A DNA stretch of 64,000 bases, from assembly GCF_910592395.1 (NCBI RefSeq), contig NC_088319.1, positions 13,826,001 to 13,890,000 on the forward strand, in the 5' to 3' direction. The DNA comes from Lineus longissimus (Eukaryota; Nemertea; Pilidiophora; Heteronemertea; Lineidae). Both the position numbers and the translations under genes were made by a program. The notes beneath the pieces are model-generated. The model ran no database searches and was not told the DNA's origin. It worked only from the letters and a program-made list of their open reading frames with translations. The stretch's first letter is position 1; each line of letters starts with the position of its first letter. Positions 1-11,961 of this stretch are shown in pieces.

Positions 1-1400
1 CGTCCATTCGGCCTGGTTGTGACTCTCTCTCTCTCTGACCGTATCATTAAGACGGTTTAATTATGGCATAACGATTTCGTTTGCTTTTTGACTGTCCCTG
101 CTCTTTCACCGCGTTGGCAAGACGTACATTCGGTCTACTTTGTGGCCGGCTCATCTCTGCAAACGTCTTGGTAAGAGGGTGGAGCAGCCTGGTCCGATTT
201 GGTCGAAACTACCGCAACAACTGACTGACAAGCTCCACCGTCCGGCCAAGACGGTGAGAGAAATGAGACAGTCACAACCAGGCCGAAACGGCCTGACATC
301 TTCCCCGTTTTGCCCACGTGGTGGCATGATCAGACCAAACCTTTACACCGTGTCTGCGACACGGTTTCGACGGCACGGTATCGGCAAGACAGTGGGGAAG
401 CCAGGTCAATTCTGCCCAGCTATCACTCTCTCATCTCTCCAGCGTGTTGACAGGTGGGTGGAGCCCAAAGGTCTGATTGTGACTGTCATATTTCTATCGC
501 CGTTTTGGCCTGGCAAGATGGTGGAGCTGCCAGTCCCATTCGGTAAGGTTGTGACTGTTTCATCCCTCCTACCGTCTTGGTAAGACAGCAGAGCTGACAG
601 ACCCGATTTGGTCTCTCGCCGTGGAGCTGAGATTCGATTCGGCCTAATGGTGACAGTCTCAACTCTCTCACCGTTTTGGCGACGCGGTGGAGCTGAGAGG
701 TCTGATTCGGCCTGGTTGTGACTGTCTCGACTCTCTCACCGATATGGCAACTCAGTGGAGCCGACAGGCCTGGTTCTGTCTGGTTGTGACTGTCTCATAT
801 CTTTCACCACATTGGCTTCACAGGGGAGCAATCCCAGACAGCATTCAGTCTAGTTATGACTGGCTGAATGGTCATATAGTGTTGGTAGGACGGCCGAACT
901 GCCAATTTCGATTCAGTCTGCTTGTGACTGATTCAACTCTTAATACTGATTGCGGCAACATGGTGAAGCAGCCTGATCCGACCTTTGCCTGCGATTTGAG
1001 ATAGGACAGTGGCAACCAGACCGCATCAAGCCTGTCGGCTGCACTATCCTGCCAACAGTGCAAGTTTACAGAAGACATGGATGAGGCTGTCACAACTAAA
1101 CTGAATGGGCCTGGAAGCTCCACCGTCTTGCCGATGCAGCCAGAGAGAGGAGACATCCACAACCAGAACGAATCGGTCTGGTGGTGACTGTCTTATCTCT
1201 CTCACTGTGCTTGCAGGACGGTAGAGCCAAAAGGCCTGATTTGGCCTGCTTGTGCCTATCGCCGTGTATGGCTGCAACAATGTCCCTATTGGGTGGGCCA
1301 GCCTATGGCTGTGACATTGTCCCAGATACGCATGCTCCAGCCATGATGGAACAAAATTTCTTATTTGGCCAGTCTACAGTATTGCGGCAAACATGGTCAA
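1..1400. repeat. Degenerate satellite array, left edge
   Basis: The stretch is built from diverged units of roughly 65-80 bp. Each carries a core like GGCCTGGTTGTGACTGTCTC, followed by CTCTCACCGTNTTGGCAAGAC and GGTGGAGC. Open frames across it are short, overlapping and repetitive, so I read no gene here. The array runs off the window start. The same family recurs at 54780-58240 in the opposite orientation (core GAGACAGTCACAACCAG). Confidence 0.8.
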
Positions 1401-1880
1401 TATGAATAAAGAAAAGTACATGCTTTTACTCTTGTACATAAAGACCCTGTTGAGAAGATAGTAAAAAATATTTAACACTTTGATAAACAATTTGAACAAA
1501 AAAGTGTGAAAAATATATTTTTACACAATATACATCTTAATAACTGTACAGGTTGTTACAATATTTACAGTACAGTCCAATATTGAAAAATAACATTTAT
1601 TTACAATAGACTCATTGAAGGCCAACGTGAATATTTTACATAGAGGTCAACATTATCATGTTCTAAAATGTTCCTGTACCCCTGTACAGTGCTGATTTTT
1701 TTACACATGCCAAAATGCTTAAAATAGTACACTCATACATGTACTTAAGTTCAATTCTAAGGTGATGAGTCACATTTTACGATTCACAGAAGTGATTAGA
1801 TTGGACAAGCTCAAGCTCCTTGGGTGTTCAGGTGGCAATGTTCACAAATCAAGGAATGGCCACGCTCCTTTGTTTTGACA
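1401..1880. other. Intergenic AT-rich stretch, no gene seen
   Basis: AT-rich sequence downstream of the minus-strand copine-like gene. A reverse-strand AATAAA (TTTATT at 1596-1601) could end that transcript. If so, the 70-bp minisatellite at 1881-2260 lies in its 3' UTR. I see no other feature. Confidence 0.4.
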
Positions 1881-2260
1881 TGAACAGGAGAAAAAATGTG
1901 AATCACATGCCACTTGAGAACAGCACTTCTCTATTCATTTCTTTTGACATGAACAGGAGAAATCAATGTGAATCACATGCCACTTGAGAACAGAACTTCT
2001 CTATTCATTTCTTTTGACATGAACAGGAGAAATCAATGTGAATCACATGCCACTTGAGAACAGCACTACTCTATTCATTTCTTTTGACATGAACAGGAGA
2101 AATCAATGGGAATCACATGCCACTTGAGAACAGCACTACTCTATTCATTTCTTTTGACATGAACAGGAGAAATCAATGTGAATCACATGCCACTTGAGAA
2201 CAGCACTTCTCTATTCATTTCTTTTGACATGAACAGGAGAAATCAATGTGAATCATTACA
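1881..2260. repeat. 70-bp minisatellite, about 5-6 copies
   Basis: The unit beginning GAACAGGAGAAATCAATGTG recurs at 1881, 1951, 2021, 2091, 2161 and 2231, an exact 70-bp period with few substitutions. It lies just downstream of the stop codon of the minus-strand copine-like gene, so it may be transcribed in its 3' UTR. It has no spacers and is not CRISPR-like. Confidence 0.9.
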
Positions 2261-2390
2261 CATGATAATAGAACTTATACTGTGCACATTTCACTGTGAG
2301 AAGATAACTTCTACATGTATGTGTATTTCCTTTGACATAAGCAATACAGCACCACTCAGTTTGAGATCCAAAATATACACTTTTGTCTTT

Positions 2391-5300
2391 TCACATATTC
2401 ATTAATCCCAACGCCTGAATCGCTTTGAATTGATCCGGAATCTCCATCAACGCAGACAACGCAAATGCCGCCTCCCTGTTCCGCGACGTCGCCATTATCT
2501 TATGAAAGTTCACGAACTGGAAATTGTCAAATTTTCTCGCGGGGAGTTCGTCGTCAAATTCTTCCATCATGTCCCAGGGACCGTCGCCAACGCCGACCAT
2601 TATTATCGAAAGTGGGTATTGGGATGCGGCCACGATCGCCTCCTTCGTGGGACGTTCATTTGTCACCTGACCGTCTGCGACTATCACTAGGATATGGTAC
2701 TGCAAAAGATTACAAAATCGAATTTAAATTCTAATCTACTTACAAAATGTTTTGTCACAACTTCAATAATAACTCAGAACTGTAAAATGAAACAGCACTT
2801 CTCCGGCAGTGTAAAGTCGGCTATAATTAATAGGTAATTTCTAATCATCAGATTTTATGGTTCTGTCAGATTCCTTAAGAAATGGAGCAGGGTTTTTTTA
2901 CAGCATTTATCTCTCATCACTCAATGCGCACTATAAACAACTTACGGCTTTAGTTGTCCTGACAATATTGATTGCCTCGTGGATTAATGGTGCGAAATTT
3001 GTTGGCCCACTCAGTTGCACTCTTGGGGTGAGTTGGTTGTAGGCTTGTAGGACGTCATGAAATCCGGTACAGTAACCCTAAAAAGAAATCACACAATGTA
3101 TTCAAAAAGAAAATTAAGAGAGTACATATATGATTCTCTCATATCTCAAAGCACATCGAAATTTGACCTCACTAATCAGGACACCTCTCTATTAAAGACA
3201 GCACTTGACAGTCTCGAGGGTGTCCTTGATAGAGAGATTTGACTGTATTCTCGCAAAACCTCTCACCTCTTGTCTGAAAGGGAACACACCCCTATCTCTG
3301 GTGGTGGAATCGCCAAATCCAAACGCCGGAATGATACCGTCATCATCAAATGGTTCCAATGTCTCGCCGAGAATGGAGATCACCTGGAGGGGGAAAAAAT
3401 CTATTAAGCTTTTGTTCATTTTGTAATTTCTAAAACAGTGTCATTATTTTGAGTTTTGATATGGCAACTACACTATCAAGTTAACACTTCGTCACTTGTT
3501 TACTTCAGTTTTTGAGTCTCAAATTAAAAACAGTTTAAAACTGAATAATAGTCAGGCAGCAGAACTACCATACGTAATGTGAAGAAGTAGAGCACGTAAT
3601 AGTTTGTCATAAAACTCGACAGAAAATATTTGTAACCAAAACTGCAGAAATGTAGTAACATTTTACCTGCATGTAGGGGTTCAAAAGGCCAGGCTCGATG
3701 GTATGAAGGTTACGCCCATTGAAGGACCTTTCTCCCTGTATAGCATTACTGCTAGTATAGTCGATACCTAGGGAGAAAGCACAGGTGGGGCAGTTTAGAG
3801 GAAGATAGATTAGTTTTCTATGAGCTACAATGGCACCTTGAGACTTTCCCTCCAAAATATTTCAACTCGAGTAATTTTCCCTCTTTTACTCTCTTTAACA
3901 CATTTCATGTTAACTCTGACAGGAGAAATGTTTATGGACAGAAAGTCTGCAAGGTTGTGTTAGAGGCTGGTTGGCTTTCAGGAGCCGGTGCTCTACGTCT
4001 TCACATTGCCCTAGATGCTAGAGGAGGCTATAGAAGAGGTTAGGATCGGACAAACAGTTTGATATGATGTGGTTCTAACATGTTCGGCCATAGGAGAAAA
4101 TCATGATTCAATCATCTGAAAATTGATCAATTTGGGCCCAAAAATAGGCCATCTATATATCGTTTGTAATTCTTAGTTGTAACATGCATCTCCACAAAAG
4201 TTTAGGGAAGGCACGTAGGCAAAAAATGTCATCAACAACGCACCAATTTTTCCAGAAATCTGAAAAGACCCCTCAAAACGATGAAATGAAATGGCCAGGG
4301 CCATTGTGCTCACCTCATGTGGAGGAAAGATGGATAAAGAGCATGGTATTGTGTCATGTAGTGTTAGGTTTGATGTAGGTCCAAGCAATTACAATTTCCC
4401 CAAAATGGCCAATTTACAGTACATTCGACCTCTGTGACCTTGAAAAGTAGGTCAAATCAAAGAAGACCCGGGTGACACATTGAATGGTTGTTAGAATTAG
4501 ATGTACCTATGATATAAAATTGGTGCCAATCGGGCAAGTCATTACTCGGAATAATGGCATTTTGAAGAATTTAGGATTTGGCCCCCTCCCTGGAGGCCAA
4601 ACGGCAAATCAGATCGCACCAAACTTCGGTACCTGAGATCACCTGACCAAGGGGTACATGTGTACTTAATTTGTGATCAATAGTCATTGCAGTTAAGAAA
4701 CGTGCCATAGTTACGGCCTGACGGCGAATTTACACCATTTGACCTCTGTGACCTTGACAAGAAGGTCAAATTAAAAACCCGTGTGACATATACTGTATAT
4801 TGGTTAGATGTACCCATGATATCAAATTGGTGGCAATCGGGCAAGAAGTTAAGGAATAATCACATTTTTAAGGTTTTGGGATTTTGCCCCCTGGTGGTCA
4901 AGTGGTGAATCATATTGGACCAAACTTCGGTCCCTGAGATCACCTGACTAAGGGGAAAATGTGTACCAAATTTGGTATCAATAGTCATTGCAGTTAAGAA
5001 ACGTGCCATTGTTACATCCTAACGGCCAATTTACACCATTTGACCTCTGTGACCTTGAAAAGGAGGTCAAATCAAAAACCCGGAGGATATATGATGCACC
5101 TTTGCTAGAAGTACCTACCATATTTTTTTCAAAATTTCCCGACTACTATTAAGGGAGATATTGCATATTTTCACTTTTAACGTTTGGCCCCCTGGTGGCC
5201 AAACCATGAAACGAATCGGACCGAAACTTGGTCTCCAAGGTGTCATTACATAAGGGTACATGTGTACCAAGTTTCAACTCAATAGCTCTAAGAGTTACGA

Positions 5301-6087
5301 AACGTGCCCTGCTAACGGACGACGGACGACGACGACGACGACGGACGACACGGTATGGGATAAGCTCACCTCTGCTAAGAGGTGAGCTAAAAAGGAACTT
5401 TGGAAAAATATTTCTGATAATTTTTTTTCTTTCCCATGACATTTTTACTCTAAAACCATACACCAGATGACCACTGTTTGTCCCAAGCTACATGTACACA
5501 TGACACACGTTGGGTAATTACTTGTTGGTAAGGATTAATGACTCCATTTTGAATAGCATGCAAACATTTGGATCCAAATGTCCTTTCTCCTTGATACTGG
5601 TTACTGGCAGTGAAATCTACCCCTGAAATTAAATAAAAATAAAATCTAAAATCTTTCTCTAGTTTTTTTGTCAAAATTCAAACTATATACAGCGGTAACC
5701 CAACTTTTGGTTCTTACCTAAAACATAAAAATTTTTATGACCAAAAGGAATTTCAATCTCACTGCACCTCATCACTGACACGTGAATCAACTTACCAAAA
5801 ATAAGATTGCTAGACTCCAATCCAGCATTCCGAATTGCCTGCCCCACATCGTCCAAGTTCGAAAACTTATCAACAATGGCATTCAAGTGTCGAGCAGAAT
5901 AATTCTTCAAAAGGCTGTTCTCTGATAAGTCTGGGTAGAGTTTGTTTTTCCTTTGTTGACCTGGACGATTGCTTGCCCCTTCAGTTCTCTGGGGACCATT
6001 TTTCTTCCACAGATGATGAACCCACAGGATTATCAATATGATCAAAGCAACTGGGAAGAATTCCATCGGAAGGTATTCAACAAGCAT
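2391..6087 (-). CDS. Membrane-anchored copine-like VWA domain protein
   Basis: Exons (minus): 5796-6087, then either 5522-5622 (2a) or 3667-3767 (2b), then 3267-3383, 2946-3077 and 2391-2699. Junctions are GT/AG and in phase, giving 316 aa. Residues 8-25 are a hydrophobic segment ([14 protein letters not shown]), so the protein is probably a signal-anchor or type III membrane protein. The rest is a copine/RGLG-type VWA domain: [11 protein letters not shown], the MIDAS loop DFTAS or [36 protein letters not shown], and a C-terminal [15 protein letters not shown]. Copines carry two C2 domains and plant RGLG proteins a RING finger; I see neither. Function is unknown; the family suggests metal-dependent protein binding. 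The ATG at 6087 is the only start upstream of the membrane segment. Confidence 0.85.
3134..3240. mobile_element. Fragment of pogo-like MITE
   Basis: Diverged partial copy of the family seen intact at 8172-8356. It keeps AGGACACCTCTCTATTAA and GTCCTTGATAGAGAG and lies between coding exons of the copine-like gene. Confidence 0.55.
3667..3767 (-). CDS. Alternative exon 2b of the copine-like gene (MIDAS loop)
   Basis: Length 101 nt, acceptor TTTCTCCCTAG, donor CAG|GTAAAA. It encodes [15 protein letters not shown] and on to LNPYMQ. Length and phase equal those of exon 2a, from which about 1.75 kb of repeat-bearing intron separates it. No stop or splice-site defect is visible in either copy. Confidence 0.8.
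4420..5390. repeat. Tandem about 300-bp module ending in a hairpin, intronic
   Basis: Three diverged modules each contain GACCTCTGTGACCTTG (near 4429, 4741 and 5041), a GGCCCCCTGGTGGCCAA-like block and GCAGTTAAGAAACGTGCC. The last runs into a short ACG-repeat tract (5318-5345) and a perfect 11-bp hairpin, AGCTCACCTCT at 5363-5373 pairing with 5378-5388, followed by CTAAAA. This looks like a dispersed non-autonomous element; its class cannot be settled by eye. Confidence 0.6.
5522..5622 (-). CDS. Alternative exon 2a of the copine-like gene (MIDAS loop)
   Basis: Length 101 nt, acceptor TTTAATTTCAG, donor CAA|GTAATT. It encodes [15 protein letters not shown] and on to INPYQQ. It enters in phase 1 and leaves in phase 0, exactly like exon 2b. 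The two peptides are identical at 17 of 33 positions, and both carry the DxTxS MIDAS motif. Confidence 0.8.
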
Positions 6088-7367
6088 GATGACAGGTGGA
6101 CGATTTCTTTCTAATCTAGATTTTTAAAAACACTGTGCCTCGATTCTTGTGTGTATGAACTGAAAATAAATTCAATATAGTTCGATACAATGAGAAAACT
6201 TCACTGGGGTAGGCTATATGATAAATATAAACAATAGTGAATTCAAACATAAAACATGCAAAATATGGATGTATCGACATACATGTAGTTCTTATTGATT
6301 CTGATCTGTTGATGGAATGTGACCCTCACCCTGCCAGGGGACATCAATGGCGATCGGCTGGTGTGGGCAACATTGCCCTTCGTACCTGTAGAGCTGCTCA
6401 AGAGTGACTGGGCCGGGTAGTGGGTCATTGGGTGGTCCAGAATTATTTTCCCTCGCGCAAATAATTCTGGGCCACCCTGTATACTACTGCCTAGGCCTAT
6501 AGTATGTATAGTTAGTATCATTTCTAAAAAAGGGACCGACTCAGTTTAATACTTACCAACTTTAGTATGCACTATCAAGTCTTGGCCCGAATCTTAACTA
6601 TCTCATGAACAGTAAAATAGAGAGATATGAAGAAATGGCCATAGGATTTAGCTTTTATTCAAAATGTAAAGGGACACGTCAGCTTTGTTACTTTCACAAT
6701 ACAAAGGGTAATCCCAAACTTGCGTCATTCCTGTGATTCCCTAAAAGCAGAGCTGGTGAGAATTCACAGCAAGCGATCGCATCCAACAAACAAAATTCCC
6801 GACATGAAAAAGAAGCGTTTGCCTTCAACTTTGTGAAATATGATACCAATATATGTTGATTTAGAAGTCTTTCGGTATTTAATTATTTACATTTGGCATT
6901 GTTTATCAAATTTGTATCCCTCCTAATCAGTAAAGCTCAGCTTTTAGTTCATTGTTATGCCAGGTGGCGCTGGCCATCCAGTGTAAAATTTTCACTTTTT
7001 TCATCAAATTGTAGCCCCCAAAACACCACTTTCCTGGTGAAAAGTGGTTAATTACAAACCTTCTATAACATCTTTTGTTTTCTTAATAAGTTTATGATGA
7101 GTGGCCGGCACAACAATATGAAAACAACTGCAATAATCAGCTGAGTCCCTTGGCTCATGCCCTCAAAAATGAAACTGACTACAGACTACGTCTACACCCT
7201 ACACTACAGTACACCATGCCAGTCACCACCACCACCACCACCACTGACACATTTATATCTCCTTATTTTCCATTCCAAATGCAAAAATCTGCTGTGTATG
7301 TCAAACTCTCCTGATTTGATTGTAAACTTTCCTATTCCAGGTGGAGAGGTTTAGATATTAAATCAGT
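6088..7367. other. Intergenic region between divergent copine-like and FAM120-like genes
   Basis: About 1.3 kb between two head-to-head start codons. It holds an inverted repeat at 6430-6477, and a splice acceptor (CCTATTCCAG, ending 7340) just before the FAM120-like ATG, which implies a 5' UTR intron. I see no TATA box I would defend. Confidence 0.5.
6430..6477. repeat. Near-perfect 19-bp inverted repeat
   Basis: The arms GGGTGGTCCAGAATTATTT (6430-6448) and 6459-6477 pair with one mismatch around a 10-nt loop. This may be one end of a small DNA element (reverse-strand ACAGGGTGGCCCAG), but I cannot find its partner end. Confidence 0.75.
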
Positions 7368-10300
7368 ATGGGTGTCCAAGGGTTGTATACATACTTGATG
7401 CGGCACCAGGAGGAGGTGGTTGAAGTCGTTGATCTGGTTGAAAAGGCAAGGCAAAGAAATGGTATCGAGCTATTGGTGGACTTCTACGCTTTTGAGCATC
7501 TCGTTCTTAAAAGTATGTGGAAGAGTCTGGGGGAGGTCCGACGGAATGATTATCTCCGATTAGCTGGAGGGGAATACGAAACAATAGACCAATACTTTTC
7601 AAAGTTTGTTAAAGACCTCCGTGCCGTGGACATCAGTCTAGTCTTTTACGTCGATGGCGCCAAAGGCAGCTCGACGTACCAGACCCAAAATAAACTGGAC
7701 ACTTGGAAGTCACGGTATAAAAACGATGTGAAGAAGTTGAATACATTGTTAGATGTATGTTCAGGAAAGACGAATATTAGCTCAGTGCCGTATGAGACGG
7801 CAGTTCGCCCTGTTCTACTGGAGGTGCAGGTGTTCCAAACTTTGAGACAGTGCGGTTGTGAAATTCACCAGGTATCCTTCGGCGAAGCGGATTACGCAAT
7901 AGCTCGAGATTTGATGGACAGGCCCAAGGCCTATGCTGTCCTCGGAAACGACACAGACTTTTGTATATTCAGAGAGAGTGTTTTTATTCATGTGGACTTG
8001 TTTGATATGGAAAGTGACATGGGTCTTGGGGGACCATATTCTTTGCCAGAGAAACCTCTTCGTTTAGTTGCTGGAATCCTAACACAGGAGAGGGTCTCCG
8101 AATTGCTGGGGGTGAGTGGCAATATATCGCTTACGGCTGTGATAAGAGCTTCATTTATGATTATTATGAAATACAGTAGAACCTCTCTACTAAGGACACC
8201 CTCGGGACTGATGAGTGCTGTCCCTAATAGAGAGGTGTCCTGATTAGAGAGGTCAAATTGAATGGAAACAACGAATTTGGGACCAAAACTAGTCTCCTCA
8301 ATAGAGAGGTTGTCCTTAATAGAGAGGTGTCTGCTACTAAGGGAGGTTCCACTGTACAATGTCATGTGGCAATGCAATTTACAGCAATATGGTTGCACTT
8401 TAAAAGCTATCAAAATTTTTATACCATCAAAATGTTTAAAATATTTTCGATATATTTTTTTCTGATTCAGTTCAAGGAGCATCGCCTTCTCATTGAGTTG
8501 TCGATAATCTGTGGCAATGACTTCACGGGTCCCGTCATACGCAGTCGTCACATCAAGGAAAACCTGGACGTCAAGGACCACAAGGATATGAAGGAGATAG
8601 CGGGATGGGTACGACACTACCAGATGGTTGATAACCATCCGATGATAAAACAAGAGGCGGTAAGTTACATGTGGCTTGTGTCAGGTCTAAAAATAAATTT
8701 TAAAAAAGCTTTTTTTGCGGACTCTAGAATATGCTGTCTTGATATTTATCACCAAAAAGGAATATGAAGAAGCCATTGCAACAATTCTTGCATGATTATC
8801 AGTGGTTATTTTAAGATACCTCTGATTTTTCTCTTGTTTTTTTTTAGAAAAAGAACAAGCAGCTTATGAATGCCATTCAATTCTCTCGCCAATTCTACTG
8901 CCTGATGTATTCCCAGCCGGAAGTGAATTTTAAAGGTCAAATGTCCCATGACATCGAAGAAGGTGTCCTTAACGGCACGTATTCTCCTAACATCATGTCC
9001 ATGCACAACAACTTCTACTGGCATCGAATGCTGCTTGAAGACACAAAATACGGACATCCTTGCATTGAATGGGCTCTGGCGGAGCTTCGTAGTTTTATTT
9101 ACAAACTGGTGCTACCTCGGGACGAGGCTGTAGTTGTGGAATACGGGAGAACGCCCTATGATGAGGATCTGGCCACATCGGGGGTAAGATATTTCTGAAA
9201 GAAAGCTTTGAAACAAGAACAACTACACAAGGTTATGGACCACTGTGCAGCGATTATCTTTCAAACTTATTGAGGGGAAATTACCTTTAACCCAGTGTTC
9301 GAAAAAGGATTAGGCCTGACCACTGTACAACTGTAGTAAATTAAGGCCTGTATTTTTTTCTCCATATATTTTCAGATGATGTCATGCGACCGGAACTTTT
9401 GGCCGATCAACCAAGTCCACAATAATAAGATATTCCAAAATCTGAGAACGTTCCACCTCATTATCACCCATCAAGAAGGTGGTAAGTTACGTTTGGTTGA
9501 TTTGATGTTTTAAAATGATTCAAACGCAGGAAAAAGGACCTTTCAGTTTCTGTAAATATTATTCTGATTCGTGAATGATTGTTGTTTCTTGCTCCAGGCG
9601 AGGTCAAAGAGTTCTTCAATCGCTACGGCCGCAGGACCGGTTTCCTCGTCTACGTGCTCCGTTACTTCCTCCTGATGAACAGAGGCAAGAACTTGAATAT
9701 CGAGGACGATGAGTACTTGGATCTGGTGGCTGGGACGTTTGCTCGAGGACTCAATCTCAGTTTCTACCAGGGCCTCGGTATTTGCCCGAGCGTCCGCTGT
9801 GTTACTTTGGGAAATTGGTTTCAGGTAAGGTTGTGCTCACAAGTCTTTCAAGCACTTCTGTATTAAAGAAAACATCATTCTTACCAGAATAGGTATTGAG
9901 GAGTACATGTGTAAGCCAGCCTTTGATTGACTATTAAAAATTACTCTTACAGTGTTCTGTCTTGTTTGTTATGATATTTGTAATAAATCCGTTCATCTGT
10001 CTTTAGGATTTGTATCGCCATGCGTATGAGTTCTTGGCAAAGATCTTGCTGATTTCCCATGAGTGTCCAACGCCAAAGGAAATCTTCAACGGGTCTGTGT
10101 GGACAGCGTTCTACATGACAGGACGACCGGACTGTAAGTACTGGGCTCAGCTGTTAGAAAGCGTGTTGAGATGTCATTTTATGTACACTGATGTATACAT
10201 AATGTAAGCAACATGGAGGGCTGCCTGCTTGTACACATTGGGTGTACAATGTACACATACATATTGATGCTGCACATGTTGGGGCCATTGTACCTCAAAT

Positions 10301-10523
10301 TTAAATGATTTGATAGAATTGTCTTCAAAATACTTGAAAATTGTGCATTATTTTCAAAAATAACTTCTCTTTGTTTACAGTTAGTCGTCGCCGACCATTA
10401 CACCTGACCAACTCAGACTGTGGACGCATCTACCGAGATAAACAGAACATTTTGAAGGAGAAACGTCATATGATAAGATATATGGTGGAGGGATACATGC
10501 AATTCAATACAAGTGGATGGTGA
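7368..10523 (+). CDS. XPG/FEN1-like PIN domain protein, FAM120/asteroid-like
   Basis: Exons 7368-8111, 8471-8659, 8848-9183, 9376-9481, 9598-9824, 10007-10133, 10381-10523; all GT/AG and in phase, 623 aa. The protein opens MGVQGLYTYL, the N-terminal signature of XPG/FEN1-type nucleases, asteroid and FAM120 proteins. Acidic residues typical of the PIN fold are visible: Asp38 (LLVDFYAFE), Glu173/Asp175 (FGEADYA) and Asp195/Asp197 (LGNDTDF). The C-terminal half (SVWTAFYMTGR, IYRDKQNILKEKRHM) resembles the end of FAM120B (constitutive coactivator of PPAR-gamma). An in-frame TAA lies 9 nt before the ATG, fixing the start. FAM120 proteins bind RNA or act as coactivators; nuclease activity here is not established. 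Asteroid (ASTE1) is the alternative assignment. Confidence 0.8.
8172..8356. mobile_element. Pogo-like MITE, complete copy
   Basis: The element begins TACAGTAGAACCTCTCTA and ends GGTTCCACTGTA, so its ends are inverted repeats flanked by TA. Length is 185 bp and the interior carries ATAGAGAGGTGTCC blocks. It sits in intron 1 of the FAM120-like gene. Terminal CAGTRGAACCTC with TA flanks fits non-autonomous pogo/Tigger-type elements. Confidence 0.75.
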
Positions 10524-10648
10524 AATTCGCCATGGGTGCCGTATCGGCACTCTGAAGCACTTGTTGACACAGGCGTGAGGGTTTCAACTGATACATGTAT
10601 GAGTTGGCCTAAGCTGTTCATGTAAACTGTTTTTGTCTGTGCCACTGG

Positions 10649-10654
10649 AAATAA
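10649..10654 (+). terminator. Polyadenylation signal AATAAA, FAM120-like gene
   Basis: Canonical AATAAA 126 nt after the stop codon of the FAM120-like gene. Confidence 0.65.
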
Positions 10655-10659
10655 ACATT

Positions 10660-11961
10660 GCCACTATTCAGGAACCGGATATGTCATCTTCAGATACGTC
10701 AGGATCACACCAAGTGTAGATATGTATATTATAAGACATGTTCTTTTAAAGCAGTTGCAGTCTTTACTCTGTCAATGAAGGATTTGAGGGACCTCTGTAA
10801 CACTCTCTCACAGACATTTTACATCTGTGTGCTCCCAGCTTTAGAAAGGCAGTGGTTGACTTATTGAGGTTGTCCACCTTGTACATAAGTAGCTATTGTG
10901 TGTCTGTATTTATAATAAAAAAGTAAATAAACTGTTACTGTATGCCTATATCATTTGTTTTTGTCAGTTGGAGAAAATACTTGGATTACCTTTAAGAATG
11001 CTCTTCCATACACATACCGATACTGATCCTGATGGAATAGTAATTACAAGGCATGTGCCTTATAAATGGAAGGTCAATTTTCGTCTGTATACATGTAAGA
11101 CTCCGATTCAGCCGCTTGGTTATCCACCAGCTTGTTGTATATAGAGTACATGTACACCCTGCCTTCTTGCCAGGCACCTGGCAATAGAGACAAAACTACT
11201 GCTTGGAACTGCAGGCGTACCATCCCAAGAAAGTGTGCTGCCGTCACAATATTATCCCCACTCGGACTAAGTGCCACTTATTCAGCATTCGATTTGCCCG
11301 TGGAAGTGTTCACCAGAGAGGTTTTCTTCTGCACGTCGGGATGAGTGTTGCAGTGAGCCTCTTCAGCTTTGCCTTGTCTTCAGCCAGAAAACATCCTTTC
11401 AAACAACATGTACATGTACATGTACGAGTCTTTGCCGCACCTGAACTTGTCCAGACCAGGTCAAAATGTCACTCCCAATGAAGACATGTTTTATACCATA
11501 ACACCCGCTGATGTCTGTAGTGCATCCCGGATTCCCTGCCTGATATCCATCCCTATTTTTATTGCCATGGTAATCTCGATCACAAACATACCCAAAGTTA
11601 AAAAAGAAGAATATTTTTGTTTCTTGTAATATTTTATTTTTACGACAGAATATACAAGGGCAACCTGATTTAAATATGATAGAAGCACCTTAGAATTTGA
11701 GACAAGTTTGAATATCACACAAAAAAGTATACTTTGCGGAGTTTTTCCCTAAGAAAAGAACTTGTGCTTTAGGAAGGTACATCCTTCTCCAGCATAACAG
11801 GAACTCTAACTATTGATGACATCCTTCAGTCCCTTCTTGAATTGGACGTCATTGCCTCTATATAATACAGTGACATTCAGAGAGATACCTGAGCTTTTGA
11901 GTACAAAACACACTAAAGATTCAGATGGATTCCTACATCTTTCGACAACTGACCGTTTCGT
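10660..11961. other. Convergent intergenic region, no gene seen
   Basis: Lies between the 3' ends of the FAM120-like and CDF genes. It contains a short ACATGT microsatellite (about 11407-11425) and a reverse-strand AATAAA (TTTATT at 11633-11638) suited to the CDF transcript. Open frames here are short and show no family features. Confidence 0.5.

Noticed and set aside
140-1405. Coding genes in the left satellite
   Set aside because: All open frames there follow the satellite period on both strands and share no family motif.
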